A stretch of DNA of 64,000 nucleotides from Actinoallomurus iriomotensis (GCF_030269445.1 NZ_BSTJ01000012.1:124001-188000); one strand, 5' to 3'. Shown: positions 10,627-18,521, counted from the stretch's first letter. A program made the numbers and translations. The notes: generated by a model not told the origin, from the letters alone.

Positions 10627-11232
10627 ATGAACGCGCCGTCGTCGGCCGCCGCTGACCGGGCCCGTCTCGTGCGCCGTGGGTTCGCACTGGAGTTCCTCAC
10701 GCTCGGCTGGAACGTGGCCGGCGTGGCGGTCCTGGCCGTCACGGCCATCGCCGCCCGCTCGGTGGCCCTGGCCGGTTTCGGGCTGGATTCCCTGATCGAG
10801 ATCGGTGCCTCGACGGTGGTGGTGTGGGAACTGTCGGGCACCGGCGAGCTCCGGCGGCGCCGGGCCCTGCGCGCGATGGCGGTCGCGTTCATCGCACTGG
10901 CGATCTACCTGCTGATCCAGTCCAGCTGGGCCCTGGTGTCCGGGCACCGAGCCGCGCACAGCCCGGGCGGGATCGCCTGGACCGCCATCACCGCCGCCGT
11001 CATGGCCGCCCTCGCCGCCGGCAAGGCCCGCACCGGCGCCGCCCTCGGCAACCCGGTCCTGTCCGCCGAGGGTCGCGTCACGTTCGTCGATGCCGTCCTG
11101 GCCGCCGCGGTCTTGACCGGCCTGGCTCTCAACGCCGCGGTCGGCTGGTGGTGGGCCGACCCCCTCGCCGGTTACGTCCTGGTGTTCTACGCGGCCCGGG
11201 AAGCCCGCACCATCCTCACCGACCCGCACTGA
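10627..11232 (+). CDS. CDF-like cation transporter, membrane domain only
   Basis: This 201-residue protein has about six membrane segments and resembles the transmembrane half of cation-efflux proteins. The first metal-site motif is visible in GFGLDSLIEIGAS and the second in EGRVTFVDAVLAAAV. It lacks the cytoplasmic C-terminal domain of canonical CDF proteins, as is usual for this short actinobacterial subfamily. It is read divergently from the sensor-CDF operon and is followed 11 bases later by the DUF1232 gene, suggesting one transcript. Substrate is unknown; divalent metal efflux is inferred from motifs and neighbours. Confidence 0.8.
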   Translation: MNAPSSAAADRARLVRRGFALEFLTLGWNVAGVAVLAVTAIAARSVALAGFGLDSLIEIGASTVVVWELSGTGELRRRRALRAMAVAFIALAIYLLIQSSWALVSGHRAAHSPGGIAWTAITAAVMAALAAGKARTGAALGNPVLSAEGRVTFVDAVLAAAVLTGLALNAAVGWWWADPLAGYVLVFYAAREARTILTDPH

Positions 11233-11243
11233 GGGACAACACG

Positions 11244-11702
11244 ATGATCTGGCACATGCTCCTCGCGGTCGCCGCCGGGCTCGCCGTGCTGTGGCTCGCC
11301 GTCATCGCGGCCTTGTGGGCCGCCAACGGGCGCCTGGGGCCGACCCTGCCGCGTGAGGCGCTGCGGATGCTGCCCGATCTGGTCCGCCTGCTCAAACGCC
11401 TGGCCGGCGACCCGGCCCTGCCCCGTGGCGTACGCGTCCGGCTGTGGCTGCTGCTGGCCTACCTGCTGAACCCGATCGACCTGGTGCCCGATTTCATCCC
11501 GATCATCGGGTACGCCGACGACGTCATCGTCGTCGCGCTGGCGTTGCGCTCGGTCATCCGCCACGTCGGCCCGCAGGTGATCCAGGCCCATTGGCCCGGC
11601 ACCGAGGACGGGCTCGCCGCTGTTCTCCGCATCGCCGGCGTCACCCGCCCGTACGCGACCGAACCTCCTGGAGCCAAGAGCCCGCGCCGAAGAAGCCGGT
11701 GA
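11244..11702 (+). CDS. DUF1232 membrane-associated protein
   Basis: This 152-residue protein has one N-terminal membrane helix and the DUF1232 signature (LLAYLLNPIDLVPDFIPIIG followed by YADD), then an Arg/Lys-rich tail. The biochemical role of the family is not established. ATG 11244 follows GGGA at suitable spacing and the gene is probably co-transcribed with the CDF-like gene. It ends convergently with the M56 peptidase gene. The 109-base gap between them holds only a weak imperfect hairpin (about 11805-11830). Confidence 0.85.
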   Translation: MIWHMLLAVAAGLAVLWLAVIAALWAANGRLGPTLPREALRMLPDLVRLLKRLAGDPALPRGVRVRLWLLLAYLLNPIDLVPDFIPIIGYADDVIVVALALRSVIRHVGPQVIQAHWPGTEDGLAAVLRIAGVTRPYATEPPGAKSPRRRSR

Positions 11703-11811
11703 GCGCGAAAGTCTCGGCGATCAAGGATCGCTGGGCGAATGGGTCGTGGGCGGGGACAGCTCATGGGGGACAGGTCTCCTACGCGTTATAGGAGATGTAG
11801 AACCGATCCGC

Positions 11812-12741
11812 TCAGCAGAAGAGCGGGATCGCGTCGGCCCAGGCGGCACAGACCACCACCGGGATGATGATCGAGAGTGCGATCGCCGTTCCGCTCAGGA
11901 GGTGGGCGTACGTTCCATGAGGTGGATTGCCGCCTTCGAGGCGGGCCAGACGCTGCGCGAGTACGGACCGGTCGGCCGGGCCGGCGGCGAGCCCGCCGGC
12001 GGGACACGGGGCGATGGCGAGTTTCCGCAGGGCGGCGGCGACGACGTCCGGCCCGGTGTTCCGGGCCGCCTCATCGTCGGCGGCCATCTCGGCCAGGGGA
12101 GGCAGCCGGTCTCGTGCCGCACGGAAGCTGGGCAGCCAGGCGAGCGCCGCGCCGGCCGCGTCGATGAGCGTAAGGATCAGGTGATGGCGCTTGTCGAGGT
12201 GGGCGCGTTCGTGGCTGAGGACGGCCTGCAGTTCGGCCGCGTCGAGACGGTGGAGCGCGCCACTGCTCATGACGATCTGCCGGTCACGTTCGGGTAGGCA
12301 GTACACGACGGGCATCGGATGGTCGATGAGGCGGACGTCGGGGAAATCGCGTGACGGGTGGGTCACGAAGCCGAGCGCCTCGCGGTGGTGCCGACGTTGC
12401 GCGATGGTGCGGCGGTAGCGTCTGGCCGCGACCAGGGTGAGGCCGAGCGCCGCGGCCAGAGGGAGGACGCTGATCAGGTAGGTCGTGTCACTGCTGGGAT
12501 GTTTGTGGTGCTTCAAGTAGTTCAGCAGCCACTCGATCACGTGATGGCCCAGACCGGCTCTGCCGAACAGCGCGGTGGCGACGAGCCCGGTCAGCGCGGC
12601 GAGCGTTCCGGCCAGTACGCCGAGCCATGCCGCGATCGCCGTGCCCGGCAGCCGGAGCGGCCAGCGGCCGCGCGCCAGCACCGGACCGGCGGCGCCTCCG
12701 AGCAGGAGGGCGATCGCCGCCAGTGCGGCGATGGAGATCAT
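11812..12741 (-). CDS. M56-family (BlaR1-like) membrane metallopeptidase
   Basis: This 309-residue protein has four membrane helices surrounding a cytoplasmic zinc-protease domain with the HExxH motif in VLSHERAHLDKRHH (near residue 195) and downstream acidic ligands (ADDEA). It lacks the C-terminal penicillin-binding sensor of true BlaR1, the usual state in actinobacteria. It overlaps the BlaI-like repressor gene by four bases (ATGA), so it probably cleaves or otherwise inactivates that repressor in response to an unknown envelope or metal signal. No beta-lactamase gene lies nearby. Confidence 0.88.
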   Translation of the reverse strand: MISIAALAAIALLLGGAAGPVLARGRWPLRLPGTAIAAWLGVLAGTLAALTGLVATALFGRAGLGHHVIEWLLNYLKHHKHPSSDTTYLISVLPLAAALGLTLVAARRYRRTIAQRRHHREALGFVTHPSRDFPDVRLIDHPMPVVYCLPERDRQIVMSSGALHRLDAAELQAVLSHERAHLDKRHHLILTLIDAAGAALAWLPSFRAARDRLPPLAEMAADDEAARNTGPDVVAAALRKLAIAPCPAGGLAAGPADRSVLAQRLARLEGGNPPHGTYAHLLSGTAIALSIIIPVVVCAAWADAIPLFC

Positions 12742-13133
12742 GGTTCGTCGTCTCCTGCCGATGACGGGCCCGGACGCGAGCGTTGGGCCAGTTCGAGCAG
12801 CAGCCGGTGGGCGTCCTGCGGGTCGATCGTCTCGGCGAACCGCGCCAGCGCCGGCCCTCGATCGCTCACTCCGGCCAGCGCCTCGACCATCACCTCGGCG
12901 ACGTGTTCCCCACGGCTCCGCGTCGGTGCGTAACGGTAGGCGTTACGGTCCAGGGTCCGGACGAGGAATCCCTTGTGGACCAGCCGATCGGCGACGGTCT
13001 GCACCGTGGTGTACGCCGAGGGCCTGGTCGCCTCGGCGTTGATCCGTTCCATCAGGACGCGGACGACCAAGGGCTCGCCGGCGTCCCAGAGCGCCTCCAT
13101 GATCGCGCGTTCGAGCGGGCCCGCGATCGCCAT
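12738..13133 (-). CDS. BlaI/MecI/CopY-family transcriptional repressor
   Basis: This 131-residue winged-helix repressor (GPLERAIMEALWDAGEPLVV, then RPSAYTTVQTVADRLVHKG) belongs to the Penicillinase_R family. ATG 13133 follows a GGGGG ribosome site. The frame is open further upstream but that part does not resemble the family. It is translationally coupled to the M56 peptidase gene. A BlaI-type dyad lies about 130 bases upstream at 13262-13275, consistent with autoregulation and possibly control of the divergent DivIVA-domain gene. Confidence 0.9.
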   Translation of the reverse strand: MAIAGPLERAIMEALWDAGEPLVVRVLMERINAEATRPSAYTTVQTVADRLVHKGFLVRTLDRNAYRYAPTRSRGEHVAEVMVEALAGVSDRGPALARFAETIDPQDAHRLLLELAQRSRPGPSSAGDDEP

Positions 13134-13261
13134 CGGCAACCCCCTGTCCCGGTACACGAAACGCCAGCAAGCTTGGCATCTTTTCCCAGCTGAGGCGGGG
13201 TCGGCTCGGGTGACATCGCAGTCACCGGCCGCCCCAGGAGAGCTATCCGTACGGTCATGGT

Positions 13262-13275
13262 TACTACATGAAGTA
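13262..13275. promoter_or_regulatory. BlaI-type operator dyad
   Basis: TACTACATGAAGTA consists of half-sites TACTACA and TGAAGTA, which match as an inverted repeat at six of seven positions. It resembles the TACTACA-type dyads bound by BlaI repressors. It sits between the divergent blaI-like and DivIVA-domain genes and is the only such dyad I found in the gap. Confidence 0.55.
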
Positions 13276-13364
13276 GGAGGGCAACTCTCCGTGTGCAAAC
13301 ACAGGTTCAGCCGACGGCAATGAGCCGACCGGCGGCGACCTGACGAAGGGCCGGTGAGACGGAC

Positions 13365-13913
13365 ATGCCCGAGAACCACGCGGGACACGCCCACGATGGG
13401 CACGATCATCCCCACCCGCACGGCGGTACGGCGCCGGTTCTGCGCCTGCCCGCGGGCGGCAGGCCGCTGACGCCCGCTGAGGTGCGCAACAAGGTCTTCG
13501 CCACCGTACGGGTCCGCGAAGGCTACGACATGGCTCAGGTGGACGAGTTCCTCGACCTGGTCGAGGCCACCCTCGACCAGGTGCTGCGCGAGAACGCGGA
13601 ACTCCGGACCCGTCCGGCGCCGTCACCTGCGAGTGACGGCGCACCGCGGCTCACCCGGCACGCCGCCGAACGTACGGTCACCATGGCCAGGCAACAGGCC
13701 GAGGAGATCATCGCCGACGCGCGCGAGCGTGCCGAGGCGGCCCAGCGCGAAGCCCTCACCTACGGCGGTCGCATCAGAGAAGGACTACAGGACCAGATCC
13801 GCCAGCTGCGCGCACTGCTCATCGAGCTCGAGAAGAAGACCACCCTCATCACCGACCTCGGACCGCCCTCCGGCCGTCCGGCGCCGAACACGCGCCTCGG
13901 CGACGTCTCGTAA
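13365..13913 (+). CDS. His-rich DivIVA-domain coiled-coil protein
   Basis: This 182-residue protein opens with a His-rich segment (HAGHAHDGHDHPHPHGG) and then a DivIVA domain (LTPAEVRNKVFATVRVREGY and MAQVDEFLDLVEATL). A long coiled coil of Ala/Glu/Arg/Gln follows (about residues 105-165). DivIVA-domain proteins mark curved or polar membrane. The His-rich head is unusual for the family and looks metal binding. The ZIP-like transporter follows 88 bases downstream on the same strand. A link between metal status and this scaffold is inference. Confidence 0.85.
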   Translation: MPENHAGHAHDGHDHPHPHGGTAPVLRLPAGGRPLTPAEVRNKVFATVRVREGYDMAQVDEFLDLVEATLDQVLRENAELRTRPAPSPASDGAPRLTRHAAERTVTMARQQAEEIIADARERAEAAQREALTYGGRIREGLQDQIRQLRALLIELEKKTTLITDLGPPSGRPAPNTRLGDVS

Positions 13914-14001
13914 CACGCACCCTTCCCGAGCTGTCCCGCCGTCCCGTCCATCGCGCCGTGCCTGGTCCCCCCGCGGCCGGCTTCATGAGGAGGTGTCACC
14001 G

Positions 14002-15090
14002 GTGTACCTGCCGCAGGGAATCGAGGCGATCAACGTCGTCGAGCACGGCCGAGGTCCCGGGTTCGGGGCCTGGATCGCGGTCGGGCTCGTATCGGTGTCC
14101 AGCCTCGCGGGGGCGTGGCTGGCCCGGCGCAACTCCACACGCGTGGTCGTGTGGCTGGCGATCGCCTCGGCGACGATGCTGGTGATCGCGATGACCGACC
14201 TTCTGCCGGATGCGTGGAGGGAGGCGTCGGAGACGGGTGTGCCGTGGTGGGCGATCGGCATCGCCGCCGCGGTCGGCTTCGCCGTGATCACCTACTTCAC
14301 GCGCAAAGGATGCGGCTGTGAGGCGGACTCGGACAAGGCGGCGGGCCGGCACGCGCCGGGCCGTCACCGCCGCCTGAAACAGGCGGTCGACACGGCGTTG
14401 TTCAGCGGGATGGGTACGGCGGCGGCGCTGACCACGCACCGGGCGATCGAGGGCGCGACTCTGGCGCTCACCGCCTCCGTCGTGGTCGTCATCGCGCTCA
14501 TGGTGCACTCGGCGAGCGAGGGCCTGGCACTCGCGGCGCTACTGGACATGGCCAAGCAGCGCCTCGCGCCCTGGCTGGTGGTGGCGTGCGCGGCGCCCGC
14601 CGTCGGGGTGATCGCCGCGACGATCCATCCGCTGCCGGGCAAGGTCGTGCCGCTTCTGCTCAGCATGATCTCGGGAGTGCTGACCCGCACGGCGATCGTG
14701 GGGCTGAAGCTCGCCGCGAGCAGACAGGCCAGCGGGCGCCTGTCGAGAAGGCAGGTGACGATCGCCGGTCTCGGCGCGCTCACCATCGGTGCGCTCATCG
14801 TGGCGGCTCACACGAGCGAGGACGCGCATCCGGCGCGAACGCGCACGCGGCCGGTGCGCCTGGCTCCATCGCCGGCGCAGAGCCCGTCGCGGACCCCGCC
14901 GCCTGGTGCTCCAAAGCGGGGCCGGCCGGAGGACCTGCCGCGACCGCGGTCGCTCATACCAGGGCAGACCTGGTATCCGGCGGAGCCGGCACGCCGAGGG
15001 CCCCGCAATGGGACACGACCGGCTGACCGGACGGCCACGGAGCCGGCCCGCGAAAGGGGTACATCGGCTCATGGCGCCACCACGACCTGA
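14002..15090 (+). CDS. ZIP-like divalent metal transporter
   Basis: This 362-residue protein has about eight hydrophobic segments. Two ZIP-type metal motifs occur in adjacent helices: THRAIEG and VHSASEG (HxxxEG pattern). A short cytoplasmic loop is Cys/His/Lys rich (KGCGCEADSDK and HAPGRHRR). The last ~70 residues are Pro/Arg-rich and probably disordered. GTG 14002 is preceded by GAGGAGGT seven bases upstream. ZIP proteins carry zinc, iron or manganese into the cytoplasm. In this island it would be the uptake counterpart of the exporters, which is inference from motifs and context. Confidence 0.8.
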   Translation: MYLPQGIEAINVVEHGRGPGFGAWIAVGLVSVSSLAGAWLARRNSTRVVVWLAIASATMLVIAMTDLLPDAWREASETGVPWWAIGIAAAVGFAVITYFTRKGCGCEADSDKAAGRHAPGRHRRLKQAVDTALFSGMGTAAALTTHRAIEGATLALTASVVVVIALMVHSASEGLALAALLDMAKQRLAPWLVVACAAPAVGVIAATIHPLPGKVVPLLLSMISGVLTRTAIVGLKLAASRQASGRLSRRQVTIAGLGALTIGALIVAAHTSEDAHPARTRTRPVRLAPSPAQSPSRTPPPGAPKRGRPEDLPRPRSLIPGQTWYPAEPARRGPRNGTRPADRTATEPARERGTSAHGATTT

Positions 15091-15290
15091 CGGATCGCAC
15101 CACGTGTCCGCGATCGAGTCACCAGGTGCGGATGACCGCTGTTCGCACGCTGCTGCCGAGCGCCCGGCGCCCGACCCGAACTGGCTGCGGGCCGCCCGGC
15201 AGGCCAGAACGCTCTCCTGGATCAGCCTGGCCTGGATGACGATCGAAGGTGCGGTAGGGCTCTTCGCGGGCATCGTCTGCGGGCTCGGCC
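15071..15290 (+). pseudogene. truncated cation-transporter (CDF-like) N-terminal fragment
   Basis: ATG 15071 opens a frame whose first ~70 codons match the N-terminus of CDF-like cation transporters (NWLRAARQARTLSWISLAW, then MTIEGAVGLFAGI). Homology stops abruptly where a full-length protein would enter its first metal-binding helix (GSIALIGFGLDS-like). From about 15290 the frame reads into Arg/His/Pro-rich nonsense until 15490. The fragment overlaps the end of the ZIP-like gene by 20 bases. It is a deletion remnant joined directly to the ABC ATPase fragment that follows. Confidence 0.75.
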
Positions 15291-15296
15291 GGAACT

Positions 15297-15470
15297 TCCG
15301 GCGCCGGCGAGACCACACTCCTGCGCTGCCTGAACTTCCTCGAGAAGCCCGACACCGGAACCATCACCATCCACGACCGGACCGTGGACTCCTCCGTGAG
15401 CGGCGGACGCCGCCACGATCGGCTCATCCGCGACATACGGCCGCGCACCGCCATGATCTTCCAGCACTAT
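15297..15470 (+). pseudogene. internal fragment of an amino-acid-type ABC transporter ATPase
   Basis: In the third frame, 58 codons match the segment from Walker A to the Q-loop of polar-amino-acid ABC ATPases. They read SGAGETTLLRCLNFLEKPDTG, then IRDIRPRTAMIFQHY. The catalytic Walker A lysine is replaced by glutamate (GAGETT instead of GSGKTT). There is no upstream start, and nothing remains of the signature motif or Walker B. The fragment begins within a few bases of the cation-transporter truncation point and runs into a TAG at 15501. It is clearly non-functional debris from a recombination event. Confidence 0.78.
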
Positions 15471-15500
15471 TCGCGCAAACGCACAAATGAGCATGATCGG

Positions 15501-15514
15501 TAGAGTTGCGCGCA
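15501..15514 (+). promoter_or_regulatory. -10 box of PP2C gene, leaderless type
   Basis: TAGAGT at 15501-15506 lies seven bases before ATG 15514, with no Shine-Dalgarno. This supports both the leaderless start and the choice of 15514 over the in-frame ATGs at 15487 and 15493. Confidence 0.5.
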
Positions 15515-16254
15515 TGACGATCGGGATCCGGTACGCAACACGGTCAGATGTCGGGATGCTTCGCGACGGAAACGAGGATTCGGCGTACGCGGGCCCCCAC
15601 GTCCTGGCCGTCGCCGACGGCATGGGAGGCCACAACGCCGGCGAGGTCGCCAGCGCCGCCGTGATCGAGGAACTACGCGCCCTGGACACCGACGTACCCC
15701 AGGACCGGCTCCTCTCGATGCTGGAGCAGGCGGTCCGCCGGGCCAACCAGAAGGTGCATGACCTGGTCGAGGCCGACTCGTCGCTGCAGGGGATGGGGAC
15801 GACGCTGACCGCGATGCTGTGGTCGGGATCCCGGCTCGCCCTTGTCCAGATCGGCGACTCGCGGGCCTATCTCGTACGCGATGACGTCCTCTACCAGATC
15901 ACCCACGACCAGACGCTCGTGCAGACGCTGCTGGACGACGGGAAGATCAGTCAGGACCAGGTGGCCACGCACCCCTACCGGTCGATGCTGCTTCAGGCCC
16001 TGGACGGCCGAGCCGAGCTCACCCCTGATCTTCAGCTTCACAGCGCGCTGGTCGGTGACCGGTACCTGCTGTGCTCCGACGGCCTGTGGGACGTCGTCGG
16101 CCCGGAAGCCATCCACAAGATCCTCACCTCCGTGACCGACCCCGAACATGCCGTCGGCAACCTCACCGACGCCGCCAACGCCGGCGGTGGCCCCGACAAC
16201 ATCACCTGCGTCATCGCCGACGTCATCGATCTCGACGAGCACGAGAGCCACTGA
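15514..16254 (+). CDS. PP2C-family Ser/Thr protein phosphatase
   Basis: This 246-residue metal-dependent phosphatase has the full PP2C motif set: RSDVGMLRDGNEDS, VADGMGGHNAGEVAS, GDSRAYL, SDGLWDVV and the terminal GGPDNITCVIADV. The aspartates in these motifs bind the two Mn/Mg ions. There is no membrane or sensor domain, so it is a soluble single-domain enzyme like the catalytic part of PstP. It probably reverses phosphorylation by Hanks-type kinases, but none is encoded nearby. It starts immediately after the transporter/ABC scar, with its promoter inside the tail of the debris. Confidence 0.93.
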   Translation: MTIGIRYATRSDVGMLRDGNEDSAYAGPHVLAVADGMGGHNAGEVASAAVIEELRALDTDVPQDRLLSMLEQAVRRANQKVHDLVEADSSLQGMGTTLTAMLWSGSRLALVQIGDSRAYLVRDDVLYQITHDQTLVQTLLDDGKISQDQVATHPYRSMLLQALDGRAELTPDLQLHSALVGDRYLLCSDGLWDVVGPEAIHKILTSVTDPEHAVGNLTDAANAGGGPDNITCVIADVIDLDEHESH

Positions 16255-16339
16255 TCGCGCTGACTTTCGGAACTTTTTGGTCTGACGGCGTATCTACACC
16301 ACCAGTAAGGCCCTGCCCCCCGAAGAGGAGCCGTTCCGG

Positions 16340-17071
16340 ATGGTGCGCCGCGTTCGTGTGCTGTTGGTGTCTGCGTTGTTGCTGGTGACGGGCTCGGTGA
16401 TGGTGGCCGGGCCGGCGTCGGCCGTCATCGGCGGCTCAAAGAGCACGTACGGCCCATGGGCGGTGCGCATGCTCGTCGACGGCGAACCGGTGTGCACCGG
16501 GACGGCGGTCACGAAGCAGTGGGTCATCAGCGCTTCGCACTGCTTCTTCGAGCAGGGGCAGGCGGTCGCCGACAAGCGGATCTCGTTCCGGGTCGGCGAC
16601 CTCGACATGCGCAAGGGCACCACCGTCCGCCCGGTGGGCAAGCGGGCGGGGAACGCGCGCGCCGACATGATGCTCATCAAGGTCTCGCCCATGAAGGTCC
16701 GCCCGGTGCGCCTGGCCAAGGCCCATGTCCACCCCGGTGAGATCGTGCGGCAGTACGGGTGGGGCGCCACCTGCACCGAGGATGAGAACACCTGCCAGTC
16801 GCCCGTGCTCAAGCAGTCGACGCTGCGGGTCGTACGGTCGGACGCCCGCCGCTGCGAGGGCTACGCAGAACCGGGCGGCACGGACTTCTGCATGGAGAAG
16901 GTGTCCGGGATCCCCGCCGGCGGCGACTCTGGAGCCCCGGTGATGAGCATCGGCGCCCACGGCAAGGAGACCCTGCTCGGCGTCTTCTACGGCTCCGACC
17001 GAGAGAAGATGGCCGGGGCCGGGGAGATCGCCCAGCAACTCGCCTGGATCCACAAGGTCACGAAGCGATAG
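16340..17071 (+). CDS. secreted trypsin-like (S1) serine protease
   Basis: This 243-residue precursor has a Sec signal peptide (MVRRVRVLLVSALLLVTGSV, then AGPASA). The mature chain starts almost directly with VIGGSKST, so the propeptide is minimal or absent. The catalytic triad is visible: His in ISASHCFF, Asp in ARADMMLIKV and Ser in PAGGDSGAP. Several cysteines probably form disulphides. It resembles the S1 proteases of actinomycetes that begin VIGG and hydrolyse extracellular protein. It has its own 85-base upstream gap after the PP2C gene and no obvious operon partner. Confidence 0.9.
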   Translation: MVRRVRVLLVSALLLVTGSVMVAGPASAVIGGSKSTYGPWAVRMLVDGEPVCTGTAVTKQWVISASHCFFEQGQAVADKRISFRVGDLDMRKGTTVRPVGKRAGNARADMMLIKVSPMKVRPVRLAKAHVHPGEIVRQYGWGATCTEDENTCQSPVLKQSTLRVVRSDARRCEGYAEPGGTDFCMEKVSGIPAGGDSGAPVMSIGAHGKETLLGVFYGSDREKMAGAGEIAQQLAWIHKVTKR

Positions 17072-17183
17072 GGGCGGCTGCTGCGTAAGCAGGACTTCGT
17101 CAGCGGCAGGGCCGGCCGGCGTCGTGAGGGTGTCGTGCGCCTCGAGGCACCGGTGCCGGCCCGCCCACCCTGAGCCCCCGTGA

Positions 17184-17612
17184 TCAGTCGCAGTGCGACC
17201 AATAGTCGTACCACGCGGACGCCGTCGCCCCGCTCGGCAGGGCGGTCGAGCCGCCCCAGATGATGCACATTCCCGGGGCGTCGATTTTCACCGGACCGGC
17301 GTAGTAGGAGTACTTCTTGTCGTCGACCACGGCCTTGAAGTCGCTTTCTCTCTCAACGAAGGCCTGCACCTCGGTGGGGGTCCCCACATAAGCGGTCTTC
17401 CAGGTGACCACGCAGTCGGTGCTGCCGTTGTACATCAGGTAAACGGTGCCATAGCTGCTCAGGGCATGCTGGTCGATGACGTGGTAGCTGCCGCCGCCGC
17501 ACGCGGCGATCGGTGATGACGCGGCGTTCGCCGGGCTGCTCGCGAACACCGAACCGGCGAGCATCGCCGCCGTGGTAAGTGTGAGCGCTGCCTTCTGTTT
17601 GAACTTGCGCAC
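17184..17612 (-). CDS. SapA-like (spore-associated protein) secreted protein
   Basis: This 142-residue exported protein has a typical signal peptide (MRKFKQKAALTLTTAAMLAG, cleaved after SPANA). The mature part carries the pattern of Streptomyces spore-associated protein A relatives: ACGGGSYHVIDQHAL, then TVYLMYN, DCVVTWKT, YYAGPV and CIIWGG, with four cysteines. The molecular role is unknown; the family is surface or spore associated. The next minus-strand gene upstream encodes a related secreted protein sharing YYAGPV. It ends convergently with the S1 protease gene. Confidence 0.82.
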   Translation of the reverse strand: MRKFKQKAALTLTTAAMLAGSVFASSPANAASSPIAACGGGSYHVIDQHALSSYGTVYLMYNGSTDCVVTWKTAYVGTPTEVQAFVERESDFKAVVDDKKYSYYAGPVKIDAPGMCIIWGGSTALPSGATASAWYDYWSHCD

Positions 17613-17680
17613 TGGCTTCCTCGATTTCTCTCATGCTCCTCCCGCCGGCCAGCGGAAGGAGCACGTATTTCCTGCGGGGG

Positions 17681-18115
17681 TCAGATATAAACGAGGGTCG
17701 AGTACTTCTTCCCGCCCTTGATGCCGACTTCCGCGTACAGGGTCACGTATCCACTCCTGGCCACGGTGACCGGGCCGGCGTAATACCGGTAGTTCCCGCG
17801 GTCCCGGTCGCTGCCGCTGTCGCTCTCCAGGAAGACATCAAGCCAGTTCGTCTTGCCGGCGTACGTGCTCGTCGGCCGGGTGACGGCGCACATTCGCGTG
17901 GGCGAGTGCGCATAGGACTTCTGATACCAGTACGTGTAACCGACGGTGACCCTCGCGCCGCCTCCGTAGGGAACGTTGACCGCGGCCTTCGAACGGTACG
18001 TGTATCCCGAGCAGGGAGCGCTGGCCGCGTTGGCGCCTGACGCCACGGATATGAGGGCGCCTGTGGCGATGCCGGCGGCGGCCAGCATCGCGGCCGCCTT
18101 AGTGCGGAACTTCAC
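17681..18115 (-). CDS. second SapA-like small secreted protein
   Basis: This 144-residue protein has a signal peptide (MKFRTKAAAMLAAAGIATGA, cleaved near SGANA). The mature domain has two cysteines, several Tyr-rich strands (GYTYRSK, GYTYWYQKSYAH) and the motif YRYYAGPVTV shared with the downstream neighbour. It is a diverged family member or paralogue, 68 bases upstream of the other gene and probably co-transcribed. A CRP-like site lies about 108 bases upstream of its ATG, suggesting developmental or nutritional control. Function is unknown. Confidence 0.75.
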   Translation of the reverse strand: MKFRTKAAAMLAAAGIATGALISVASGANAASAPCSGYTYRSKAAVNVPYGGGARVTVGYTYWYQKSYAHSPTRMCAVTRPTSTYAGKTNWLDVFLESDSGSDRDRGNYRYYAGPVTVARSGYVTLYAEVGIKGGKKYSTLVYI

Positions 18116-18222
18116 GATCTCGATTCTCCCGTCACTTTCGGACGAACGACCGTCTCTTCGGACAAAGCCGAATAGTACTCAGATCAACGGGAGCAGCTTT
18201 AAATTCTGAGTTTCAAGTCAGG

Positions 18223-18236
18223 GTGACCTATGTCAC
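18223..18236. promoter_or_regulatory. CRP-like dyad upstream of the SapA-like genes
   Basis: GTGACCTATGTCAC is a perfect GTGA-N6-TCAC dyad, the core recognised by CRP/FNR-family regulators in actinobacteria. It lies about 108 bases upstream of the ATG at 18115. Binding is not demonstrated. Confidence 0.45.
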
Positions 18237-18248
18237 GGGAACACCTGA

Positions 18249-18266
18249 TGTCCCGTCAACGGGACA
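18249..18266. promoter_or_regulatory. 18-bp perfect palindrome
   Basis: TGTCCCGT and ACGGGACA flank a two-base centre, giving 8-bp perfect arms. It lies 13 bases beyond the CRP-like dyad in the same promoter region. It looks like a dimeric repressor operator; the cognate protein is unknown. Confidence 0.4.
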
Positions 18267-18521
18267 GAGGGAAAGTTCGGCGCGCTATTTCCCGGTTATG
18301 GTTCGGCGGTGAGGGCGCGGAGAATCGCTGCAATCAATTAGTCAGGAATAGTAAGTTCGGCGGTCATCGGTCGGGTGCGAAGTTCGGCGTGTCGTCTTCG
18401 CGTCGGCCTTCGTGGGGCGTGAGCGTGCGGCCCCAGAGCACGCCGGTCCAACGAGCAGCGGCATCGACCAGCAAGCGGGCGCCTTCGCCAAGACGTTCGC
18501 CGGCTGAGGACCGCCAGCACG

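Larger units (their letters stand above)
18116..18521. other. 406-bp intergenic region with two palindromes
   Basis: I see no convincing gene here. The part next to the SapA-like gene is relatively AT rich and is probably its promoter region. It contains a CRP-like dyad at 18223-18236 and a perfect palindrome at 18249-18266. The rest (about 18290-18520) shows no coding pattern, and a short minus-strand frame there has no recognisable similarity. Confidence 0.6.

Noticed and set aside
11805-11830. Possible terminator between DUF1232 and M56 genes
   Set aside because: The stem contains a bulge and overlaps the end of the M56 coding sequence, with no U-run. Too weak to list as a feature.
13633-14001. 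N-terminal extension of the ZIP-like protein back to 13633
   Set aside because: It overlaps the DivIVA-domain gene in another frame, and GTG 14002 has an excellent GAGGAGGT ribosome site.
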